Source: Gaiellasilicea sp963761905 (GTDB taxonomy: Bacteria > Actinomycetota > Thermoleophilia > Gaiellales > Gaiellaceae). Taken from it: DNA of 64,000 nucleotides. Below, in pieces: positions 55,030 through 63,580 of this stretch. Numbering within the stretch: the stretch's first letter is position 1; each line of letters begins with the position of its first letter. Made by a program: the position numbers and the translations under genes. The notes beneath the pieces were generated by a model. The model saw only the letters and a program-made list of their open reading frames with translations. It had not been told where the DNA came from and searched no databases. The stretch covers positions 372,001-436,000 of the forward strand of contig CAVXIQ010000006.1 in the NCBI GenBank assembly GCA_963761905.1, written 5' to 3'.

Positions 55030-55554
55030 ATGATGAAGAAGCGACTCACACTGCTCGCGCTCGCTGTGCTGCCCGTGCTCGTAGCGGCGGGAATTGCCGT
55101 CGCCGCCGGCGCGTTCGACGGCGCCAAGTCCTCGACCGCCCGCTACCACGACATCGAGCAGGCGAAGGCCGCCGGCTATGTCGCCAAGGTCGTCGACCTC
55201 GCCGGGATCGAGTGCATCGAGAGCACCGACGGCTCGGGGGCCATGGGAGTCCACATGCTCAACCCGGAGCTGCTCTTCGACGGCGGCACGATCGACGCCG
55301 TACAGCCGGAGCTGCTCGTCTACGAACCCCGCAGCAACGGCACCATGAAGCTCGTCGCGCTCGAGTACCTGGTGCTCGCGGCCGACTGGCAGGGGACCTC
55401 GAAGCCGGCGCTCTTCGGGCAGGAGTTCGACACGATCCAGCCGGGCAATCGCTACGGGCTGCCGCTCTCCTACGCGCTGCACGCCTGGATCTGGAAGCCG
55501 AACCCGAGTGGGATCCTGAAGCCGTACAACCCGCGCGTCGACTGCGGGGCCTAG
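55030..55554 (+). CDS. Exported protein, unknown
   Basis: 174 residues with a cleavable signal peptide (KKR, then LTLLALAVLPVLVAAGIAVA, then AAG). The mature part begins with an ARYHDIEQAKAAGYVAKVVD helix and holds two cysteines (IECIES and the C-terminal VDCGA) that could pair outside the cell. ALHAWIWKPNPSGILKPYNP near the end is tryptophan- and proline-rich. I recall similar exported proteins in actinobacteria but no assigned function. RBS GAGAGGGGAGAG is 4 bases upstream of ATG 55030. Confidence 0.7.
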   Translation: MMKKRLTLLALAVLPVLVAAGIAVAAGAFDGAKSSTARYHDIEQAKAAGYVAKVVDLAGIECIESTDGSGAMGVHMLNPELLFDGGTIDAVQPELLVYEPRSNGTMKLVALEYLVLAADWQGTSKPALFGQEFDTIQPGNRYGLPLSYALHAWIWKPNPSGILKPYNPRVDCGA

Positions 55555-55567
55555 TAGCTCGAGTGGC

Positions 55568-55605
55568 GCGAATGCCGGTGGGAGGCGCTTTCCACCGGCA
55601 TTCGC
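55568..55605 (+). terminator. Long perfect hairpin between exported protein and cyclase genes
   Basis: 14-base-pair perfect stem (GCGAATGCCGGTGG and its complement) with a 10-base loop, 13 bases after the stop codon of the exported protein and 25 bases before the cyclase ATG. No T tract follows. The position and strength fit a terminator or an attenuator controlling the cyclase gene. Confidence 0.65.
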
Positions 55606-55629
55606 ACAACTCGCTTAGGCTTCTGCAGG

Positions 55630-58600
55630 ATGGCCGCCTGCCCGAGTTGTGGAGCCGAGAACCGGGAGGGCGCCCGCTTCTGCGACTCGTGCGGCGGCGC
55701 CCTCGCCGAGGCCGAGCGTCCTCGGGAGCAGCGGAAGACCGTGACCGTGCTGTTCTGTGACGTGATCGGCTCGACCGCGCGCGCCGAGCAGCTCGATCCG
55801 GAAGCGACGCGCGCCACGATGGCGCGGTACTTCGAGACCGCCCGCGCGGCGATCGAGCGTCACGGCGGCACGGTGGAGAAGTTCATCGGCGACGCCGTGA
55901 TGGCCGTGTTCGGCGTGCCGCAGGTGCACGAGGACGACGCACTTCGTGCCGTGCGCGCCGCGCTGGAGCTCCGCGACTCGGTCGAGATCGAGGTCCGGAT
56001 CGGCGTCAACACGGGCCAGGTCGTCACCGGCCAAGCAGCCAACGGACAGGGCGACACGCTCGTCACGGGCGACCCCGTCAACGTCGCGGCTCGCCTGGAG
56101 CAGGCCGCTGGGATCGGGGAGGTGCTGCTCGGGTCGGATACCTACCGGCTGATCCGCGACGCGGTCGACGTGGAGCTGCTTCCGCCGCTCGAGGCGAAGG
56201 GGAAGTCCGAGCCGCTCACGGCCTACCGCCTCGTTGCGATCACCGGAGAGGAGGCGTACATCCGGCGGTTCGACGCGCCTCTCGTCGGCCGTGACCGAGA
56301 GTCGCGGTTGCTGGCCGGCGCCTGGGAGCGCGTGCTCTCGGAGCGGGCATGCGCGCTGTTCACGATCCTCGGCCCCGCCGGCGTCGGCAAGTCGCGCCTG
56401 GCGCAGGAGTTCCTCGCCGAGATCGACGCGACGGTCGTCAGCGCTCGCTGCCTGTCCTACGGCGAGGGGATCACGTACTGGCCCGCGGTCGAGATCGTCA
56501 AGCAACTGCTCGGGGCCGAGCCGCCGGACGATCCCGTCATCGACGCCCTGCTCGGCCACGGACAGGCGGCGACCGACGAGATCGCCTTCGGCGTGCGCAA
56601 GCTGCTCGAGGCGCGGGCCGCCGCACGTCCGCTGATCGTGCTCCTGGACGATCTCCATTGGGGCGAGCCGGCGTTCCTCGACCTCGTCGAGCAGGTCGCG
56701 GACCTGAGCCGTGACGCGCCGATCCTGCTCCTGTGCCTCGCCCGCCCCGAGCTGCTCGACCGACGGCCGGGCTGGAGCGGCGGCAAGCTCAACGCCACGA
56801 GCGTGCTGCTCGAGCCGCTCGCGGACGGACGAGACGGACGAGTTGATCGAGGGACTGCTCGACGGTCATCCCCTCGACATCGGCCTTCGCCGCCGAATCG
56901 CGGTGGCGGCCGAAGGCAATCCCCTCTTCGTCGAGGAGATGCTGGCGATGGTGCACGAACTCGGGGCCAGACGAGGTCAGCGTGCCGCCCGACGATCCAG
57001 GCGCTGCTGGCCGCGCGGCTCGATCAGCTACCTCGACCCGAGCGGGCGACGCTCGAGCGCGGCGCGGTCGAGGGTCAGGTGTTCCACCGCGGCGCCGTCG
57101 AGGCGCTGGCACCCGAGGAGACGCTCAGGTCGCGAGCGCACCTGCTGGGGCTCGTGCGCAAGGAGCTCGTTCGTCCCAGCCCGGCGACGCTGGCCGGCGA
57201 CGACGCCTTCCGCTTCCGCCATCTGCTGATCCGCGACGCCGCCTACGAGGCGCTGCCGAAGGCGGCCCGCGCCGACCTGCACGAGCGCCTCGCCGGCTGG
57301 ATCGGCGAGCACGGTGACGATCTCGTCGAGCTCGACGAGATCCTCGGCTACCACCTGGAGCAGGCGGCGCGCTACCGGCTCGAGCTCGGGAAGGCCGGCG
57401 CCGGAGCTCGCCGCGCGAGCGGCCGCGCTGCTCGCCGCCGCCGGGGTCCGGGCACTCGACCGGGTCGACATGCACGCGGCAGCAAACCTCCTTACGCGCG
57501 CGAGCGAGCTCCTTCAGCCCGACGACGCTGCGCTCGTCCCCGTGCTGGCTGCGCTCGCGGAGGCCCACTACGGCCTGGGCGAGCTCGAGCGCTGCGACGC
57601 GCTCATCGCAGAAGCGATCGAGCGTGGAGCAACCCTCGGTCTCGAAGCCCAGGTGGTCGCTCGCGCCAGGATTCTCGGAGTGCTCAGGCGCGGCCACTCC
57701 GGAGGCGAGGTGCGCTCGCTCGCTCCGGAGCTCGACCGGATCATCGCCGACCTTCGCGACGTGCGCGACGACGAGAATCTCGCCAGGGCGCACACGGCGC
57801 GCGGTTGGCTCTCCTTCTGGGTCGGCCATGTGGATGAGGCAACCGAGGAGGCGCGACGCGCTGATCGAGCACGCGCTGAAAGCGTCGTCGCCGTCACTCG
57901 AGGCGGAGGCCGTGGCGCTGATCGTGACGGCGATGCGGTTCGGCCGGACGCCCTGGCCGGAGCTCGAGCGCTTCGTCGACGAGCGGCTCGCAAGCGTGGG
58001 GGATCAGCTGGGCGGGCGCCTCGGCGCGGGGCTGCTCGACCGGCGTGGCGTGGCGCTCGCCGCCCGTGGCGACTTCGACGCCGCCCGTGAGTTCTATGCC
58101 GGCCTCCGCCAAACGCACCTCGAGCGCGGCATGGCGCTGATCACGACAACGCTCGGCGAGGAGAGCGGCGCGGTCGAGCTTCGCGCGCGCGATTGGGAGG
58201 CCGCGGAGCGCATCTTCCGGGAAGCATGGGATTCGCTTGGCGCGGCCGGAGAGCAAGGCTTCCGCTCGACGCAAGGCGCGAACCTCGCACTCGCCCTCGT
58301 CCGGCAGCAGCGGCTCGACGAGGCCGCGGCGATTGTCGACGAATGCGAGCAAATGACGTCTGTGGACGATTTCGTGACACATGCCGGCGTGGCGATCGTT
58401 CGTGCCCGCATCGCCACCGCGCGAGCTCACCACGACGACGCGGTCGCCTACGCGAGAGCGGCGCTCGAGCCTCCTTGCTCCGACCGACTACCTGGAGTCG
58501 ACGGCGGATGCCTACGTCGCGCTCGGCGAGGTGCTCCTCGCCGCGGGCAATCGATCCGAGGCGGCGGTCGCGCTCGAGACGGCCGAGGCATTGGCGCTGG

Positions 58601-58668
58601 AGAAGGGCTCGCTCGTCCTCGCCGGCGACGCGCGGGCGCTGCTCGACGGGATTCCTACGAAGGCTTGA
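55630..58668 (+). CDS. Adenylate/guanylate cyclase - AAA ATPase - TPR protein (six apparent frameshifts)
   Basis: About 1,010 residues when reassembled. N-terminal double zinc ribbon (CPSCGAENREGARFCDSCGG, residues 4-23), a class III cyclase domain (TVLFCDVIGSTARAEQL, VEKFIGDAVMAVFGVPQVHE with both metal aspartates), an AAA/NACHT-like ATPase (Walker A LGPAGVGKSRLAQEF, Walker B LIVLLDDLHWGEP), and a TPR-like C-terminal half. The frame changes at about 56827, 56964, 56990, 57395, 57860 and 58470, every one net +1 and most beside G or C runs. So many breaks could mean a decaying gene, but coding texture is perfect between them. Overlaps the convergent RNB gene by 14 bases. Confidence 0.8.
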
Positions 58669-60068
58669 CGAGCCGGAACCGAACCTGCCGCTTGGCGACG
58701 TCGGCCAGCGTCGAGCTTGACTGGCACGCGCTCGCCGAGCGGCAGCCTCCCCTCGCAGTGGGCGGTGACCGCCGGCTCGGTGAGCTGGACGGTGCCACCG
58801 CCGTCGTGCTCGTCCACCTCGACGACGACCGCCTCGAACGTCTCGCCGACCCGGTGCTCGAGGAGCGCCGCTTCGACGGTCGAGATGATCCCGGCCTCGT
58901 ACTGCTGCGCCTTCCGGTTCGACCGCTCCATCGTCTCTGGCAGCCCCGGCAGCGCAGAATCCGCCCAGTCCGGCACCTGCGTCCCGACGGAGACGGCGAC
59001 GCAGACCTCACCGACGTAGCGGTCGACGAGCCTCCGGAGCGGCGCGGTCGTATGGGCATACGGCGCGCCGACGCCGGCATGGACCGCCCCGGTCGGAACC
59101 TCGTCGTCGAAGGCCGCGTAGCCGGAGCCGCGGAGCAGAACGGTCGACTCGGCGAGGAATGCCGCCTGCGCGGGCACGGTCGGGTCGAGAGTGCGGATCA
59201 GGTCGGCGTACGAGAGATCGGAGGGCCAGTCGACACCGAGTGCCTTCGCGGTCCTGCGCAGCCGGTCGACCGCCTTCGGGTCGGCGGTCGGCAGCGTCCG
59301 CAGAATCCCGACGTGCGCGCCCAGCATCAGCTCGGCCGCTGCCTGCCCCGCCATCAGCGAGATCTGGGCGTTCCAGCCCTCCACCGGCAGCGGCGCGCGG
59401 AAGGCGAGCTCGTAGCCGTTCGCGCCCTGCTCGACCTCCTGCTCGGGGATCGGCAGCGCGATCCCGCCGCGCCGCTCCTCGCGCTCCTGGCGGAGCAGGC
59501 CGACCTCCTGCAGCAGGTTCAGCGAATCGCCGGCCCTGCCCTCGTCCAACGAGCGCTGGACGCCCGCGTAGTCGAGCTTCTCGCGACTCCGGACGAGCGC
59601 CCGGCGAACGTCGACCTCGATTCCCTCGCCGGAGGCGTCCACCTCCATCGTCCAGAGGATGGCCGGGCGGACCTCCTCGGGCAGGAGGCTGCCGGCGCCC
59701 TCGGACAGCGCCGGCGGATAGAGCCGCGCGTTCCCGTCCGGCGCGTAGAGCGTCTGGCCGCGCTTGTGTGCCTCGACGTCCATCGGTCCGCCCGGGGTGA
59801 CGAACGCAGCGACGTCGGCGATCGCGTAGCGGACGCGGTAGCCCTGACCGCGCCGCTCGAGGTGGAGCGCCTGGTCGAGGTCCATCGACTCCGGCGGGTC
59901 GATCGTGACAAACGGGATGGCCGTCTCGTCGTGGTCGGGGAGCCGAGGGGCGCGGACGGAGCGCTCCGCATCGGCCAGCACCTCGTCCGGGAAGTCGAGC
60001 GAGACCTCGAGGCTCTCACGCAGCGCCGCAAACGCGGCTGCGATCTCGGCCGCATCGGGCGCGGTCAA
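58655..60068 (-). CDS. RNB-domain ribonuclease (RNase II family; one apparent frameshift)
   Basis: About 471 residues. The RNB catalytic centre is clear: IPFVTIDPPESMDLDQALHL carries the metal-binding aspartates, followed by RVRYAIADVAAFV, LYPPALSEGAGSLLPEE and YAHTTAPLRRLVDRYVGEVC. A C-terminal S1-like stretch (FEAVVVEVDEHDGGGTVQLT) ends, after one extra base near 58710 is dropped, in LADVAKRQVRFRLVKPS. N-terminal cold-shock domains of full RNase II/R are missing, as in many actinobacterial RNB proteins. Confidence 0.88.
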
Positions 60069-60097
60069 GGCGGACGTAGCGAGCCACGCGCGGGAGC

Positions 60098-61030
60098 CTA
60101 GTTGCGCCAGGACAGGTCGGTCGCGCGGAGGCGAAGCGAGATCGAGCGCAGCCCGCCGCCCGTGTGATCGAAGCGCTCGAGGCTCCCCACGTCGAGGACG
60201 TGAACGGCGCGTCGGGTGGCGACGGCAAGGAAGCGCTCGTCGCCCGACCAGGCGAACGAGCGCACGTCGCGGAGATGCGGCGGCAGGCTGACCTGCGAGC
60301 CGTCGCCGCGGAGGATCACGTCCGGCGTCTGCGTCACGTAGGTGCCGCGCGGGCTTCCGGCAATTGTTCCGCCCGTCCTCCGGATGGAGCCCTGCGTCGC
60401 CTCGAGCCGGCCTCTCTCGAAGAAGGCGATCTGGCTCAGCGCGCCGAGCCCGTCGAGCCGTGGGCCGATCCGGATCGAGAGCAGCACGGCGGCCCGCGTC
60501 TCGGAGAGCCAGGCGATCCCGTCGACGAGCACGCGCAGAGCCCCGCGCGCAGGCCCGGTCGGATGCCGCCGCGCTGCGCGCTCGAGCTCAGAGGCCCGAA
60601 TCAAGGGCTCGGCGCAGACGGCGCGCCCGGCACACGCGCGAAAACGTACGACCTCCCGCTCGTGCGCGACGGTCAGGATCCCGTCTGGCCGCCAGGCCGG
60701 CGCGCAGCCCGGAACGATGTTCTGCAGTCCGCCGTCTGCCGCATGGAAGATCTCGGTAACGTCGCCCAGGCAGCGCGCGACGAGGCTGCCGTCGGGCGAC
60801 TCGGTTCCGCGCGGGACGCAGACATTCGAGTCCTCGGTTCGCTCGAGCGAGGGGAAGCTCACGAGCTGCTCGCCACAACCGGCGTCGCGAAGCAGCAGCC
60901 GTCCGCGCAATCCGAGCGCGGCGGCATGCTCGGCGAGCGCGGCGCGCTCCGCGAGCTCGGTCGTCGTCTTGGCCACAGGCTCGCTGCTCCCATCCCTGTT
61001 CCGGACGGCGTCCACGGTCGCCACGACCAC
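60098..61030 (-). CDS. Membrane-anchored beta-propeller-like protein, unknown
   Basis: 310 residues from GTG 61030. Repeated short beta units (PDGSLVARCLGDVTEIFHAA, WRPDGILTVAHEREVVRFRA, WSGDERFLAVATRRAVHVLD) look like WD40/PD40-type propeller blades. The frame is open further upstream and would add a membrane helix (ALLGAALATVVVVATVDAV-type), but no start codon is present there. AGGAG at about 61088 overlaps the hydA end at a suitable distance for a start near 61078 now read as GTA. The true start is thus unresolved. Function unknown. Confidence 0.6.
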   Translation of the reverse strand: MVVATVDAVRNRDGSSEPVAKTTTELAERAALAEHAAALGLRGRLLLRDAGCGEQLVSFPSLERTEDSNVCVPRGTESPDGSLVARCLGDVTEIFHAADGGLQNIVPGCAPAWRPDGILTVAHEREVVRFRACAGRAVCAEPLIRASELERAARRHPTGPARGALRVLVDGIAWLSETRAAVLLSIRIGPRLDGLGALSQIAFFERGRLEATQGSIRRTGGTIAGSPRGTYVTQTPDVILRGDGSQVSLPPHLRDVRSFAWSGDERFLAVATRRAVHVLDVGSLERFDHTGGGLRSISLRLRATDLSWRN

Positions 61031-61071
61031 GACGGTGGCGAGCGCCGCTCCGAGCAGGGCGTCGAGCGCGC

Positions 61072-62487
61072 CTACGCGGGCACTCCTGCCGGTTGGGTGC
61101 GCAGCTGCTCGCCGAAGCGCGCCCGCTTCACGAACTGGCCGCTGCCCGGCTCCGCGACCACCTCGCCGCCGTCGACGATCACGCTCCCGCGCAGGAGCAC
61201 GGTCTCGACGTCGCCCACCACCTCGGTGCCCTCGTAGAGGTTGTAGTCGGTCCGCGACTGCTGCCCCGCCGCGGTGATCGTGTACGGCTTCCCGGGGTCG
61301 AACACCACGAGATCGGCATCGGCGCCGACCGCGATCGTGCCCTTGCGCGGGTAGAGGCCGAACAACTTCGCGGGATTCGTGGCGAGGAGCTCGACCATCC
61401 GGTTCAGCGTGATCCGGCCTTCGGAGACGCCGAAGTGGTGGATCAGCCGGACGCGGTCCTCGATCCCAGGCCCGCCGTTCGGGATCTTCGAGAAGTCGTC
61501 GCGGCCCATCGTCTTCTGCCCGTCCCAGAGGAAGGCGCAGTGGTCCGTCGAGATCGCCGAGAGCACGTCGGTGCGGACGGCGTTCCAGAGCACGTCCTGG
61601 TTTGCCTTCGCCCGCGGCGGCGGCGTGTAGACGAACTTCGCGCCCTCGAAGTCAGGCCGCTCGAGAAACGTCTCGTCGACGAAGAAGTACTGCGTGCAGG
61701 TCTCGCCCCAGACGTCCCAGCCGAGCTCCCGGGCGCGCATGATCGGGTCGACCGACTCCTTGCAGGAGACATGCACGACGTAGAGCGGACAACCCGCCAC
61801 GCGCGCGAGCTGGATCGCCCGGTTCGTGGCCTCGCCCTCCGTCTCCGGCGGCCGCGTCCGCGCGTGCCAGACCGGATCCGTGTTCCCGGCCGCAAGCGCC
61901 TTCTTGACGAGCACGTCGATCGCGTCGCCGTTCTCGGCGTGCACCATCACGAGCGCGCCGGTCTCGGCGGCGACCTCCATCGTCTTGAAGAGCGTCTCGT
62001 CGTCGACCATCAGCGCGCCCTTGTAGGCCATGAAGAGCTTGTACGAGGTGATCCCTTGCTCCGGCAGCGAGGCGAGCTCCTCGAGGGTGCCGCCCTCCTT
62101 CAGGTCGGTGACCGCGATGTGGAAGCCGTTGTCGATCAGCGCCTTGCCCTCGCGCTTGGCGTGCCACAGGGCCAGCGAGTCGCCGAAGCTCGTGCCCGGC
62201 TGCTGGATGCAGAAATCGACGTGGGTCGTCGTGCCACCCCGCGCCGCCGCGGCGTGGCCGGAGGTGAAGTCGTCGATCGTCGTCGTCCCCCCGAATGGCA
62301 TGTCGAGGTGGGTGTGCGGGTCGATCGCCCCCGGGAGGACGAGCTTGCCGGCGGCGTCGATCACCCGATCGGCCGCGACGTCGAGTGACTCGCCGATCAG
62401 GGAGATCCGCTCGCCGTCCACGAAGACGTCGGCCACGGTGTCGTCCACCGCCGTCACGACGCGGCCGCCTTTGATCAGAACGGACAT
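61072..62487 (-). CDS. hydA: Dihydropyrimidinase (hydantoinase)
   Basis: 471-residue amidohydrolase that opens dihydrouracil or dihydrothymine (and hydantoins). Metal motif GAIDPHTHLDMPFGG (H58, H60), carboxylated lysine in ITSYKLFMAYKGA (K150), VMVHAENGD, VVHVSCKES and the aspartate in ISTDHCAFLWDG are complete and in order, with the TRTDYNLYEG-like ending (SRTDYNLYEGTEVVG). GAAGGGAG precedes ATG 62487. Follows the substrate-binding protein gene by about 40 bases, suggesting uptake and degradation of a pyrimidine-like compound. Confidence 0.92.
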   Translation of the reverse strand: MSVLIKGGRVVTAVDDTVADVFVDGERISLIGESLDVAADRVIDAAGKLVLPGAIDPHTHLDMPFGGTTTIDDFTSGHAAAARGGTTTHVDFCIQQPGTSFGDSLALWHAKREGKALIDNGFHIAVTDLKEGGTLEELASLPEQGITSYKLFMAYKGALMVDDETLFKTMEVAAETGALVMVHAENGDAIDVLVKKALAAGNTDPVWHARTRPPETEGEATNRAIQLARVAGCPLYVVHVSCKESVDPIMRARELGWDVWGETCTQYFFVDETFLERPDFEGAKFVYTPPPRAKANQDVLWNAVRTDVLSAISTDHCAFLWDGQKTMGRDDFSKIPNGGPGIEDRVRLIHHFGVSEGRITLNRMVELLATNPAKLFGLYPRKGTIAVGADADLVVFDPGKPYTITAAGQQSRTDYNLYEGTEVVGDVETVLLRGSVIVDGGEVVAEPGSGQFVKRARFGEQLRTQPAGVPA

Positions 62488-63262
62488 GCGGATCTCCCTT
62501 CTCGGTCGCTTTCCTACTGCTGCGCTGCTACTTGCCGCCGGCCGTCACCTTGACGGTCGCCTTCTTCCACTTCAAGCCACGGACGTCCAGGCCCTGCTGC
62601 CTGAGCGTCGCGGTCGCGGCCTTCGCGAGGTCGGACCGGAACGCGCCGGTCGGCAGCTTCTTGATCACGCCGAACTGCCGCGAGATCGAGGCGGTGCGCG
62701 TGAACGCCTTCTGGTTCATCACGCCGATTCCGAGCGGCGCCGGCCAGATCAGCGCGTTGACCTCGTTCATCTGCCAGGTCTGGTGGCCTTTGCCGAGGAT
62801 CGGCGAGTTCTTGAGCACGATCCGGGTGCAGTCGGCGAGATGGTCACGGCACCAGATCCAGCCCCTGAACGAGGCCTCGAGGAACTTCTTGGCGGTGGCC
62901 TGGTTTGCCGTGTCCTTGATCCAGTCGCCCCGCACGAAGAGCCCGTCCTGGAGCATGTCCGTTCCGACCTTCTTCATCGGGATCACGTTCAAGTCCTTGA
63001 GCTGGTAGAGCTTGCCCGTCTTCGGGTTCTTCGTCTCGAGCACCTGGGCGAGCTCGTTGTAGGTCATCGCCGAGGCCGAATCGACCTTCCGCTGGAGGAA
63101 GAGGTTCATGTCGAACGGCTGCTGGACGATCGTGACGCCCTTGTTCTTCGTCGGGTCCATCCCGTTCTTGACGAGGGCGGCGAAGAGCTCGAACTCGTTC
63201 CCGTAGAGCCAGTTGGCAACTTTCTTGCCTCGCATCTTCGCGATCGTGTCGATCCCCGCCGC

Positions 63263-63378
63263 CGGGGGGGGGGGGTGGGGGGGGGGGTTGGTGGGTGGGA
63301 TATGCGACGAGATCCGTCTGAGCATGCGTGCGCGTCTCATCGGATCACGTTAGGTCTGAGCGAGAGCTGCCGTGTCGG
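63263..63378. other. Poly-G low-complexity tract and unreadable spacer
   Basis: 38 bases of almost pure G with a few T and A bases (63263-63300), then about 78 bases with no coding sense in any frame. The tract interrupts the substrate-binding protein gene and has the same look as the poly-C junction at 37328-37370. Confidence 0.7.
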
Positions 63379-63580
63379 GTTCTCGTCTCGAGCACCTGGC
63401 AGCTCGTTGTAGGTCATCGCCGCGGCGGCGTCGACGTCGCGTTCAGGAACAGGTTCATGTCGAACGGCTGCTTGACGATCGTGACGTAGTCTTCGACTTC
63501 GGATCCATGCCGTTCTTGACGAGCGCCGCGAAGAGCTCGAACTCGTTCCCGCAGAACCAGATGCCGACTTCTTGCCCGCA
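63379..63580. repeat. Degenerate direct duplication of 63015-63245
   Basis: Shares long identical stretches with 63015-63245 in the same orientation (for example GCTCGTTGTAGGTCATCGCC and GCGAAGAGCTCGAACTCGTT), with scattered base changes and several short deletions. It is part of the duplicated middle of the substrate-binding gene. Confidence 0.75.

Noticed and set aside
55630..58668. Calling the cyclase gene a pseudogene because of six frame changes
   Set aside because: All six are net +1 like those in essential genes nearby, most lie beside G or C runs, and codon texture and motifs are intact between them.
4586..58722. Programmed +1 frameshifting as a regulatory device
   Set aside because: There are too many sites, in unrelated genes, with no common slippery sequence, stop codon or structure; homopolymer consensus error is simpler.
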